52,977 bases of DNA from an uncultured Opitutales bacterium. Lineage in GTDB: Bacteria; Verrucomicrobiota; Verrucomicrobiia; Opitutales; UBA2995. The stretch spans positions 1-52,977 of the forward strand of contig CALJGU010000045.1 of the NCBI GenBank assembly GCA_938075565.1, written 5' to 3'. The notes beneath the pieces were generated by a model. The model was not told the DNA's origin. It was given only the letters and a program-made list of their open reading frames with translations, and made no database searches. The position numbers were made by a program, and so were the translations under genes. Of the stretch, positions 36,330 through 45,229 are shown one piece after another; the stretch's first letter is position 1; every line of letters starts with the position of its first letter.

Positions 36330-37037
36330 ATGAAAAACTTCGATCACGATCAATTTTCAGAGGGCGACTGGGAAGAAAAAGGCGAGTTAGCCTGGAACGA
36401 ATTCGATTGGGAATTGTTCCTCCAGAGACAAGACAATGAAGCGAAACGCTTTATTCGCACCTACAATAGTCTTTCCCCTCAATCCAATCGGATCGACGAA
36501 ACCGCACGACTCATGGGCTGGGACTCCTCCGATTGGTCCATGAACGATTTGAATTTCGATGAACTCCTCGAAGAAAGCACCTGGAAGACTGAGGGCTTTG
36601 GAGAAGAGGACGATACAGATCTAGACCCATACACGCTGCACCGCCATCCCGTTTATGTTGCAGTGCACGGTCTATATGACTCCGTACTTCATCTCTGTGA
36701 ATCTTTGCTTAATGAAACAACAAACGACAACTTGCCTCCCAAACTCTGCTTCGACCTCGTAAAGTCGATCAGCAACGGGAAGCTAGAGTCACTACTTGCA
36801 CTACAATCACTGGACTTGGCAGATTATGCCCTTACCGTGAGTGAGCTGAAAAGAGCACTCAAATCATTGAACCAGAGTTTCAAAATTCTGGAATCCATTC
36901 ATTCCGCAAAAAATCCAAAGCTCTACGCCTTTAAAACGGAATCGATCAGTCGCCTGTTCGATATCCGCGAAATCTGGCTAAGAGTCATGAAAGACTGCCG
37001 AGAAGAACTTGATCGTCGAATAAAAGACGGCGAGTAA
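36330..37037 (+). CDS. Acidic protein of unknown function, paired with a sigma-like gene
   Basis: A 235-residue soluble protein that I do not recognise. The first 100 residues are strongly acidic and Trp-rich (GDWEEKGELAWNEFDWELFL, DSSDWSMNDLNFDELLEES); the last 130 look all-helical (NDNLPPKLCFDLVKSISNGK, TVSELKRALKSLNQSFKILE). No signal peptide or membrane segment. It lies 30 bases before a gene for an ECF-sigma-like protein in the same direction, so the two may act together, for example as binding partners; this is inference from position only. Confidence 0.65.
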   Translation: MKNFDHDQFSEGDWEEKGELAWNEFDWELFLQRQDNEAKRFIRTYNSLSPQSNRIDETARLMGWDSSDWSMNDLNFDELLEESTWKTEGFGEEDDTDLDPYTLHRHPVYVAVHGLYDSVLHLCESLLNETTNDNLPPKLCFDLVKSISNGKLESLLALQSLDLADYALTVSELKRALKSLNQSFKILESIHSAKNPKLYAFKTESISRLFDIREIWLRVMKDCREELDRRIKDGE

Positions 37038-37067
37038 CTATCCACTCTTTCTAAATTCTATCCCATC

Positions 37068-37883
37068 ATGGGCTGGCTATCTATCCGCACATCCAACCAT
37101 ACTCACGTCGCTTCGCGCGGCCAACTCCGTAAACAACTTCGCAAAGCCGCTAGAGGTAACACTCAAGCGTTTGAAGTCGTTTCTGATCAGTACCTGAACT
37201 TAATTACTGAGTTCCTGGTCATTTCCGGCTATCATGAAGAAGACCGTATTCAGGGTTATTGCCGCGAAGTACTGCACAATATTTGGCTTCGCAGCGCTTA
37301 CATCCGTCGCGTCTCCGACTTCGAAAGGCAGCTGTTTATCTTTCTTAAACAGATTCCGATCAATGTAGCACCCTTTCAGGACCTGCTGACTCAGCGACTG
37401 GTGATGCTCAATTCGATGCAGCGCTTCCTATTGGTCGGTCGGGATCTAGAATCCTGGAGCACCAAAAACCTTTCGCTCGCCACTCGCGTCCCCAAATACG
37501 AATTGAGGAAACCTCTCTACGATGCTTGGAAGACACTGGTAGGTTTCAGACTTTCAGACCTCGATTTCAATACCAACGAATGTATGGAAAAAGTAGTAGA
37601 AAATATGGAAGGCGCGTTGGATCACACCCAACAACGTCGACTCTGTAAGAAGGTAAAGGAGAACGCCATGGCTTCCGAATTTAAAGCCGACTGCCTCAAC
37701 TTACGCTGTGAGTTGGTCGAGCTTCGTCAGAACGCTCGCTGGGACCAAGACACACGAGTCCACTTTTTCGAGGATCTGAGGGAAGACATTGCGACTATTG
37801 TGCAATTGAAGCCAGAACTCGGCGAACGACTGAAAAATCAAGTTTCCTTCCAGTGCCTACATCTGGAAACACACGGAAGCTAA
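37068..37883 (+). CDS. Diverged ECF-sigma-like protein with C-terminal extension
   Basis: A 271-residue protein. Residues about 25-100 (KAARGNTQAFEVVSDQYLNL, then YCREVLHNIWLRSAYIRRV) follow the pattern of sigma-70 region 2 in ECF factors: a GDxxAFE-like start, a D/E-rich bend and a W before the helical end. Residues about 112-158 (MQRFLLVGRDLESWSTKNLS, then RKPLYDAWKTLVG) resemble the region-4 helix-turn-helix. The match is weak by eye: the acidic DxxQE bend is replaced by HEEDRIQGY. A further 110 helical, charged residues follow, which simple ECF factors lack. It could be a degenerate sigma factor or a regulator built on that fold. Confidence 0.5.
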   Translation: MGWLSIRTSNHTHVASRGQLRKQLRKAARGNTQAFEVVSDQYLNLITEFLVISGYHEEDRIQGYCREVLHNIWLRSAYIRRVSDFERQLFIFLKQIPINVAPFQDLLTQRLVMLNSMQRFLLVGRDLESWSTKNLSLATRVPKYELRKPLYDAWKTLVGFRLSDLDFNTNECMEKVVENMEGALDHTQQRRLCKKVKENAMASEFKADCLNLRCELVELRQNARWDQDTRVHFFEDLREDIATIVQLKPELGERLKNQVSFQCLHLETHGS

Positions 37884-37932
37884 GGTTAGAGTTAATTTAG
37901 ACTTAGTAGCTTTCAGCAACCGGCAGTTTTGG

Positions 37933-38074
37933 GGTGTCTGAAAGAGTAGAACAGGCGTCTCGCCTGTTTATTTTCTGCTAAGTCTCCTACGCCGAGAAAA
38001 CGAGCTCCTCTTTGGCATTTGCGATCACTCATGGAGCATACACAGGCAGGATGCCTGTGCTACTTTAAGACACC
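37933..38074. repeat. Inverted GTAG-hairpin pair with outer inverted repeat (REP/BIME-like)
   Basis: Plus-strand unit: GTAG (37946-37949) then AACAGGCG-TCT-CGCCTGTT, a perfect 8-bp stem. Minus-strand unit: GTAG (complement of 38060-38063) then CACAGGCA-TCC-TGCCTGTG, also a perfect 8-bp stem. Outside these, GGTGTCT (37933-37939) and AGACACC (38068-38074) are an additional perfect inverted pair, so the element is symmetrical over about 142 bp. It lies between the sigma-like gene and the convergent flavin-binding gene. Confidence 0.8.
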
Positions 38075-38524
38075 TCAACTCCCCACCGGCACATCATAAT
38101 ATTCAAGTGCCCACTCTTTCATGTAGCGCACATTATTAGGAACGATCCTATAAATGATAAGGTTCGGGTTATCGATTGAACCGAGGTAATTCCTGAGAAG
38201 AGGATTCGCCTCCCAGATTTCAGCGAGCAACTCAGCATCATCGAGAACCTCGGCAACGCCCGTGATTCGCACTTGGTTATGATCCCCATCCAGATAACAC
38301 AATTCTACCTTGGGGTTGGAAGCGATCTCACCCGTCTTGTGATACTGCTTCAGATTCGCCACATAAACAGTAAATCCGTCAACCCTTACTGGCGACACCG
38401 GCCGAAGCCGTGGTTGGTCTCCATCCAGTGAAGCAAGTTGCGGAAAACGGGCTGAGCGAATGGTTGCCTGAGCCAGCTCAATAAGAGCTTCTGGCTCGAT
38501 AGGATCGTGGGTCGGTTTGGCCAT
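38075..38524 (-). CDS. Pyridoxamine 5'-phosphate oxidase-like FMN-binding family protein
   Basis: A 149-residue soluble protein of the split-barrel flavin-binding fold. Segments RFPQLASLDGDQPRLRPVSP, YHKTGEIASNPKVELCYLDG and QVRITGVAEVLDDAELLAEI are those of the general-stress-protein-26/PNPOx-like group. It may bind FMN or F420-type cofactors; substrate is unknown. It ends at the edge of an inverted-hairpin element and is divergent from the VTT-protein gene. Confidence 0.82.
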   Translation of the reverse strand: MAKPTHDPIEPEALIELAQATIRSARFPQLASLDGDQPRLRPVSPVRVDGFTVYVANLKQYHKTGEIASNPKVELCYLDGDHNQVRITGVAEVLDDAELLAEIWEANPLLRNYLGSIDNPNLIIYRIVPNNVRYMKEWALEYYDVPVGS

Positions 38525-38605
38525 AGAAGAAAAAGACTAGGCCAAGTCGTCCTCAAATCAAAATCTGATTTAAATTTCTCTAACTTTTCTTGAAGCTTAT
38601 CTTTC

Positions 38606-39262
38606 ATGCGATTGCTTTGGATATTCATTGGCCTGGGGGTCCTATTCACAATTCCCTTTCTTATATGGGGAGATGCCATGGAACTCGCATTTTCATCCGA
38701 GGCGGCCATCACCTGGTTGCAAGGGTTTGAGAGCTGGGCCTGGGCAGCTGCTATAGGACTTCTATTCCTCGACTTCATACTCCCTGTTCCGGGCACCGCG
38801 GTCATGTCTGCCCTTGGTTACGTCTATGGCCCCATCACAGGAGGACTGATCGCAAGCGGAGGATCCATACTCGCTGGTTGGTTCGCCTACGGACTTTGTC
38901 GCCTGCTTGGCCCCGGAGCCGCAGTTAAATTACTGGGACAAAAGGATTATCAAAGAGGAGTAACGCTTTTCTCTGATGCCGGAGGTTGGATCGTAGCCAT
39001 TTCACGTTGGCTTCCACTCATTCCAGAAATCGTCGCCTGCATGGCTGGCCTGACAAGGATGCCACCACTCAAGTTCACCCTCGCCCTCGCCTGCGGCTCT
39101 ATCCCCCTCGGATTTGTTTTTGCCTACATAGGCTCAACGGGATCATCCAACCCAACTATGGCCATCATACTTAGCGCAGGCATTCCCCCAGTCCTTTGGT
39201 TAGTGGCACAACGCTTTTTGATGAGCAGAAATAAAGTACAGACAACTAAAGATCCCATTTAA
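38606..39262 (+). CDS. VTT-domain (DedA/TVP38-like) membrane protein
   Basis: A 218-residue membrane protein with five to six hydrophobic segments. The core FLDFILPVPGTAVMSALGYVYG, GPGAAVKLLG and the later ISRWLPLIPEIVACMAGLTRMPPLKF follow the VTT (SNARE-associated) domain with its conserved glycine- and arginine-containing re-entrant loops. Members move lipid carriers or affect membrane homeostasis. Its 3' end overlaps the broken ankyrin-TonB gene by 17 bases on the other strand. Confidence 0.82.
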   Translation: MRLLWIFIGLGVLFTIPFLIWGDAMELAFSSEAAITWLQGFESWAWAAAIGLLFLDFILPVPGTAVMSALGYVYGPITGGLIASGGSILAGWFAYGLCRLLGPGAAVKLLGQKDYQRGVTLFSDAGGWIVAISRWLPLIPEIVACMAGLTRMPPLKFTLALACGSIPLGFVFAYIGSTGSSNPTMAIILSAGIPPVLWLVAQRFLMSRNKVQTTKDPI

Positions 39263-41651
39263 CTGTGTTTGTTGTGAAACGCATAGTAATTTCCCGTTTA
39301 GATCGAATCGTTACACCGTCTTTTTCAGCTGGCTCAAATCTCCACTGTCGCAATGCCTTAAGTGAAACTGCACTCAACTCTTCGCGTGTATCCTCACTTA
39401 TAACTTCGGTCTCAATTACATTGCCTCTGTCGGTAACTATGAAACTTATAGTAATTGAGTCCTTTTTTTTTCGAACGCTTGATATATTCTGGAATGACAG
39501 GTGCAATCCGGATTAAGGCTTTTGCATCAATATCAGGAACGAGGAATACTTTGCTTAAGTCACCTAATTGGTAGATCGAATTGTCCACATAAGTGTCTTC
39601 AAAAGATAGAGGAAATGCTACTCTAACGTTAACCGGCTTCCCATTTAATTTGGGGACTTCGATTTTCTATCGTTTAATCATCTCGATTACAAAATTACTG
39701 ACAGGAGCTACCAACTCAGGCTCGAACTTGGGAAGAATTAGACTACCCCGCTTGTCTATTAAGGCAGTAACTCTAGTATTTATCGAGCCATGCTTACGGG
39801 CAATATCCTCAGGATATCGAAGATCCTTCCTTTCAATAAATTTTATCCCTCGATCTAATTTAGATGGTGGAATGGGCCTAAAGAATTGGACTCCAAAGAT
39901 TGTCCGTTTGCTTCACAAAACTGCACTAATTCCTCATTGGAGTAGTAGTCAGCAGCAGCAACGACAGGAATATCTTCGAAAAACTTCAATTCCTTGAGAG
40001 CACCCTTATTAAAAAGGTATTCGATGATTGAGTTTGCACTAGAACGAACGGCCATCTCCACAATATCATTCAACAATTGCCGATCTTTCACTGTAGCTCC
40101 AGCTTCCAGAAGTTTTTCAATTAACTCCCAATCGTTCTTAAGAAGCGCCAGCCGTAGAAGAGGAGGTTCATCTCTAGGGATAATATTCGGATTAGCGCCG
40201 AGCTCCAAAAGTTGAAAACTCGCCTCTCGGCCCCGATCACTTTCGATAGCCAAGTACAATGGTGTAGATCCACCAGTTATCTTCTCATTGATCTTAAAAC
40301 CATTCTCCACCAACAGCGAGATCACATCTGCAGAAGCAAATTTTGAAGCACTATGTAAAAACGTTTCCTTCGTAAACCAGGAGCGTAATTTGACTCGTTT
40401 CAACTGTCGGATTATCAATCGAATAGTCTCTTCATTTCCAAAAGCTAAGGCATCTCCTAGAAAAGCTTCATATCCATATTTATCATCTAGCTTGGAGTTT
40501 AGTGAAAGCAGGTATCTAATCATTTCAGGATTACCTCTACGTAATACATTTGAGTAGATATCGAAGACCTCATCCGTGCTGAACTCTGGCATTGGCACCT
40601 CTAAGGCAGTTAGCTTTTCAAAAATCTCATGCCGATTTGCACGAATCGCGCGGTCAACCGCTGAGATGTTTCCATCCTCACTTAATCGCATTGCTTGATC
40701 TAATTCATCAATCAACCAATAAGCTAAATCTTCGTGTCCGTACTGAATAACTCGATGAATAGGATATTCTCCACCGAGGTTGGGCACGTTGAATATATCG
40801 CGATTCTTAATAGCTATAGCAAAATCGAGATTACCTCTTGCAGAAATGTAATACTGTGATGGTTCCCCATTGATATATTTCAAGGAAGCGTAATTTTCGA
40901 TTTCAGGGACTGATTCCAGATAGGATTCTCCATTGTATAGCGCTGCTAGCATAAAAGGATTGGCTCCCCCATCCTCGTACTCGAGTGGACCTGGTGCAGT
41001 ATTCCAAATCTCTTTGAACGACTTCAAACCTCCAGTCTTAGCCAACCAGTTTAAATGTGCTTTTGAATCTTCTTTCTTAAAAAGTGGTAAATGAAGACTC
41101 ATGGTCTTTGCATCAAAAACAAGTAAGACCGGAAATCCCTTGATATCGGGATTGTTCACTCGAAACGACCCTAAGTCCTCAAAAACAAACTCAGGCAATC
41201 CTTCGTGACTTAAGTAATTTAGTTTAACTAAGTTTTCCCCTTCAGACACCCAAATGGTTGCAATAACCACATCACCCAGTGACTCCCAATCCCAATACGC
41301 AAAAGAATTACTACTTATATTTGGAATGGGTTCGCTCCCGGAAAACCTCAAGTCGTAAACAGCTCCAGCATTTCGTAATCGGTATCTCTCAGAATGGCGC
41401 ATGAGACTGAAATAATGAGGGAGGTACCCCATGCTCACAATCTCACTTAAATCTCCTTCCAACTGCCAAACCCCGTTAACACCTACAAACTCTTTTTCTC
41501 CATTAACAATTGAATAAGGTTTTCGATCCTCAAAACCAGTAATGACGAAACTCTCATCATTCACATGGTAACTAAGGGATATTTCAGGGACTTCCTGAGC
41601 ACCGAGAGCCAAAGCTCCGAGAGCAGCCAATATCAAGGGGTATAACTTCAT
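39246..41651 (-). pseudogene. Disrupted secreted ankyrin-repeat protein with tandem TonB C-terminal domains
   Basis: The first 598 codons (41651-39855) are intact: signal peptide MKLYPLILAALGALALGA, an N-terminal region (to about residue 240), then ankyrin-like repeats (GGSTPLYLAIESDRGREASF, LGANPNIIPRDEPPLLRLAL). The frame then breaks near 39880; adding one T in TCTTTAGG would join it to a frame encoding a TonB_C-like domain (LRYPEDIARKHGSINTRVTA). That frame has a TAG at 39669-39667 exactly where TonB_C domains have a conserved Trp (TGG to TAG), then continues to a run of nine A (39471-39463 on this strand). With eight A it would join the last frame (39506-39246), a second TonB_C domain (KALRQWRFEPAEKDGVTI). 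Three lesions in one gene suggest decay; sequencing error could explain the two length changes but less easily the nonsense codon. Confidence 0.75.
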
Positions 41652-41779
41652 GAGTAATTTGAGGGATTACGGAGTAATAAAACTAAACCCTAAATCTAAT
41701 GAGAATAGGATCACCCACAAGCATGAAGAATGGAGGCAAAAGCCAGCCACCGACGGGTCGCGTCGAGAAAGCAGCACAC

Positions 41780-41809
41780 AAAAAAAGTCTCCGCGATTGA
41801 CGGAGACTT
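41780..41809 (-). terminator. Rho-independent terminator of the tRNA-Ala gene
   Basis: On the minus strand AAGTCTCCG-TCAATCG-CGGAGACTT forms a 9-bp stem and is followed by T7 (complement of 41780-41786). It begins six bases after the tRNA 3' end, so it ends the tRNA transcript. Confidence 0.9.
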
Positions 41810-41814
41810 GAAAG

Positions 41815-41890
41815 TGGTGGAGCCAGACGGGATCGAACCGACGACCTCCTGAATGCCATCCAGGCGCTCTTCCAACTGAGCTATGGCCCC
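41815..41890 (-). tRNA. tRNA-Ala(GGC)
   Basis: 76 nt including an encoded CCA. The acceptor stem GGGGCCA pairs with TGGCTCC (one G-U). The D arm has AGCTCAGTTGGAAGAGC. The anticodon arm is CCTGG-ATGGCAT-TCAGG with anticodon GGC (reads GCC/GCU). The T arm carries GGTTCGATCCC. All standard positions are present, and a terminator follows directly. Confidence 0.96.
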
Positions 41891-41998
41891 CTAAACTAAG
41901 TGAAGGAAAGAAAGTTAGTATTTGTTTCAGGTCAACTGCATTTTATTCGGAAATCCCTCATGCACTTTCCGTCAATGCTTACTGGCTAATTTCGGGAA

Positions 41999-44905
41999 TT
42001 AGGGTGCCTCAGTCAGGAAAGCCACCACATCGGCTAAGTCCTGCGCAGTCAGCCCAAGTGCAGGTCCAGCTGGCATGATGGATTGATCCATCGTTTGTTG
42101 GGAACTGATGCTGCTTCGTGCAACTGAATGAATCTGGCCGGCAATATCTTTTACGATGACAGTATCTCCATCGCCGACAATGAAGCCGGAGAGCGTTTGC
42201 CCTTCCTTAGTTTGTAATAGAACCGATTCATAGCCGAAAGCGATCGCAGCTGAGGGATTGATAATTGAGTCGAGAAGCGCGGCACGATCGAAACGCTGAC
42301 CGACCGTAGTCAGATTGGGACCGATGTCTCTACCCGTTTCACCATAAAGATGACAGGTGGAACAAACACCGCGTCCGAAGAAGAGCTCCTTGCCCTTAGC
42401 TGAATCTCCGTCGAGGTTGGCGATATCTCCAATCGGTGGCAAAGCCTGGCCCGGCCCATCTGCCTTCGGAAAGAAGCGAGATGCCAAGGTACGGACCGAT
42501 ATATCCAAATTGCTATGAATATGTTCTACCATGATCGGGTAAAAGAATTTCGGGAGTTCATTTCTTCCCGCCAAGTGGAGAATAATCGGACCTCCATCTG
42601 GTGAAAGCGCCATTTCCTTTGCCAACTTAGCAAGCTCCTCTGTCAGTTCAGTCGCACCCTTGAGTTTATTCCTACCGGCATTCATGCGTTTGGCTTCAGC
42701 CGCAGCAGCAAGAGCAGCGGGATCGACTGGTAGCCTTTCGGCCAAGCCCTGTCCTTTCCAGTGATTGTTCTCTCGCGCATTCACCCACCAGGCAGCATAA
42801 CTTCGAAGATCTTTTGGTCCCTCAGAGGCTGCCTTCAACATCGCTTCACCAGCTCCCTTAACTTCCATAAATGCAAGAGCATCAAGCGCCTGCTTTCGTT
42901 TAGCCTGATCAAGTTGCGTTGATAAGGCACGCTGCGTCAAAGCATCTACAGCTGAAGACGGATGAAGTCTCCAGGTAAGAGCTGAAAACGCATCCGACCA
43001 TTTAAGCGCATCCTCGGTAGCCTTGCTTTTTAAACTCTGCCAAAAAGATGCTTCCTCTCCTGCAGACGCGTAACCCAGTGCTTCAAGATACCAGCGGTCA
43101 TAACCGTCGAAGCCTTCAGCCAATTGCAAGAGGATGGACATCGATTCACTCAATGGAATATCGCGCAAAGATAACGCCACCTCTCGTCGCACTGCAGCCG
43201 AGGAATCATCAGTCAATTGCGCAGCATGATCAAGTAAGCTATCCGGATCTTGTTTCCGAATCGCGCGGTAAGCAGAAATCCGGACATCCTGGTCCTTGTG
43301 GCCAAGAGATTGCTCAACCTGAGTCCAGGCCAATTTCCCAATTGAGCTAGAGGAGTCTGAGCCAATCCCGGCCAATGCATATATGGCTCGTGCCACGAAA
43401 CGCGGATTCTCGTCCTCACTCAACTCAACTAAAGCCTCAACTCCCCTTCGGGTCGGTTCAACCGTCAAACGTTTGAAGCCGGTATAGCGTACGGAGTGTG
43501 CAGGATTTTTGAGCGCGGCAAGCTGTCCTGTCGCCGAATCCAAATTCAACTGGGGAGGCTGAGGATTATCCCCCGTGCGAGTGATTCGATAAATCGTGCC
43601 ATGACCATCGGGCTCCAACATCCGGTGTCCTCCAATAAAAGGATCATAAAAATCGGCTACGTATACAGCACCATCGGATCCGACGAGTACATCGGAGGGT
43701 CTAAACCATTTACGCGTATCTTCCTGATCTAAGGGCTGGGGTGTCGCATTCGGATTGGAGGTAGAAAACAAGGTGGATCGACGTAGTTCGAACCCAGCAC
43801 CTTTCGATTTTGGGAAATAACTCCAAATACTATTCCGCCCTGCCTCACAGGATAGAAGCATGTTTTCATACTCTGACCCCAATGCTCCGTTTTCGTAATA
43901 CTCGATTCCCGTTGGCGATCCTGGGCCATAAATATCACCCGCCGGAATAATCCCAGGATCTTCTTGGCGCCAATGGGCCACCGGTGTGGGTTGTCCGGGA
44001 CGTTGCCCGGCTCTCCAAGTTCGTTTTCCATCCGCGGAAGAGAACCCAAGGCTGCCATACTCCATGACCCAGGTGGTTCTGCAGGAAATGGTATCGTCGT
44101 TGTCATTTTGAAACACATTGCCAAACGAATCGAGGCAGAGCTCATAAGGATTCCTAAAATTCTGTCCAATCACGCGCATACCCGAACCATCGTCCGACAT
44201 ACGAATGGCAAGTCCCCCCACGTAAACTTGTCCATCATCTGAAACGAGGCCAGGAACATTCGTTTGGTTGGATGGTGACCCACCTCGATAACTGCTTCCC
44301 GATCGGAGTGTCCAACCCGACTTGTCAGTCACAATGTGAGGTCCGGCATTACCAGTCGTAAAATAGAGATCACCGTCAGCTCCTGCCTTGACCGTGTGCA
44401 GAGAGTGATCGTGGTCAAAACCTCCAAACCCCGTAAGCAGAATCTCCTTCTTATCAATCGCGCTATCAAACTTCGCGTCGCGATCCACATCCGTGTATAC
44501 AATTATATTGGGTGAACAGGTCACAAAGATCCGATTGTCCAATACAGAAATCCCCATGGGCGCCACCAAATCTGTGTCCTGCACAAACACATGCGATGAG
44601 TCGGCCAGTCCATCTCCATTGGTATCTTCCAACACCATCACGCGATCGCCGCCTTCATGCCAGCGGTTCACCTCGGTCTCGTTTCGAAAGGAACGGTAGT
44701 TAACCGCTTCAGTAACCCAAATCCGTCCTTTCGCATCCGCATCCATATTTGACGGATTATAAACCATAGGTGCTTGAGCCCAAACTGTGGCCTCGAGCCC
44801 ATCTCCAACATAAAATCGATCAACCGGAGTCGGATCGTTCGCACTCAAAATTGAGGAAAGGGCAAAAAGAGAAAATAACAGAACAACCAGTCGTATAGAA
44901 TTCAT
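41999..44905 (-). CDS. PVC-type secreted dehydrogenase with HEAT-like repeats and C-terminal heme domain
   Basis: A 968-residue exported protein. A signal peptide (residues 1-22) is followed by a six-bladed beta-propeller like soluble glucose/sorbosone dehydrogenases (residues about 25-430: WVTEAVNYRSF, GGFDHDHSLHTVKAGADGDL, GSDGAVYVADFYDPFIGGHR). An alpha-helical HEAT-like region follows (about 460-800), then a cytochrome-c-like domain with CSTCH at 848-852 and a probable Met ligand near M944 (SIMPAG). This domain order is the putative membrane-bound dehydrogenase type that is abundant in Planctomycetes and Verrucomicrobia. It probably oxidises a carbohydrate in the periplasm and passes electrons to heme. 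Substrate is not known. No partner gene is coupled to it. Confidence 0.9.
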   Translation of the reverse strand: MNSIRLVVLLFSLFALSSILSANDPTPVDRFYVGDGLEATVWAQAPMVYNPSNMDADAKGRIWVTEAVNYRSFRNETEVNRWHEGGDRVMVLEDTNGDGLADSSHVFVQDTDLVAPMGISVLDNRIFVTCSPNIIVYTDVDRDAKFDSAIDKKEILLTGFGGFDHDHSLHTVKAGADGDLYFTTGNAGPHIVTDKSGWTLRSGSSYRGGSPSNQTNVPGLVSDDGQVYVGGLAIRMSDDGSGMRVIGQNFRNPYELCLDSFGNVFQNDNDDTISCRTTWVMEYGSLGFSSADGKRTWRAGQRPGQPTPVAHWRQEDPGIIPAGDIYGPGSPTGIEYYENGALGSEYENMLLSCEAGRNSIWSYFPKSKGAGFELRRSTLFSTSNPNATPQPLDQEDTRKWFRPSDVLVGSDGAVYVADFYDPFIGGHRMLEPDGHGTIYRITRTGDNPQPPQLNLDSATGQLAALKNPAHSVRYTGFKRLTVEPTRRGVEALVELSEDENPRFVARAIYALAGIGSDSSSSIGKLAWTQVEQSLGHKDQDVRISAYRAIRKQDPDSLLDHAAQLTDDSSAAVRREVALSLRDIPLSESMSILLQLAEGFDGYDRWYLEALGYASAGEEASFWQSLKSKATEDALKWSDAFSALTWRLHPSSAVDALTQRALSTQLDQAKRKQALDALAFMEVKGAGEAMLKAASEGPKDLRSYAAWWVNARENNHWKGQGLAERLPVDPAALAAAAEAKRMNAGRNKLKGATELTEELAKLAKEMALSPDGGPIILHLAGRNELPKFFYPIMVEHIHSNLDISVRTLASRFFPKADGPGQALPPIGDIANLDGDSAKGKELFFGRGVCSTCHLYGETGRDIGPNLTTVGQRFDRAALLDSIINPSAAIAFGYESVLLQTKEGQTLSGFIVGDGDTVIVKDIAGQIHSVARSSISSQQTMDQSIMPAGPALGLTAQDLADVVAFLTEAP

Positions 44906-45109
44906 AGGGCAGGAAATAAGGGTCAGGGAATATCAGGTAGAAAACAAAGCAATGTGAGGAGACTCGTTGAGGCAATGTCGTTTTAAGTGTAACGGTGCCT
45001 AAGTGGTAAAGTACACTGAAAGGATTCACGGCTCAAATTTAGAAAATGTGCACCCAGCTAATGTTGAAAGAAGTGTAGTAGAGTAGTGGTTTATCTACAT
45101 GCATCCAAG

Positions 45110-45185
45110 GTAGGGTCTGACCGCCGGGCAGACCGCTGCTGAGATTGCCGAGCTCGAAACGGACGGCCCGGCGATCCATCCCTAC
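45110..45185. repeat. Inverted GTAG-hairpin pair in the gap between dehydrogenase and PQQ genes
   Basis: Plus-strand unit: GTAG (45110-45113) then GGTCTG-ACCGCCGGG-CAGACC. Minus-strand unit: GTAG (complement of 45182-45185), then GGATGG and CCGTCC arms with one G-U pair. The two hairpin loops share CCGCCGGGC-like sequence. It fills the middle of the 324-bp space 44906-45229 between divergent genes; I see no other feature there, though promoters for both flanking genes must lie in it. Confidence 0.72.
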
Positions 45186-45229
45186 CTTTTACTAGCAGAG
45201 GAACTTGCATTGCACACAATCTCCGCTTC

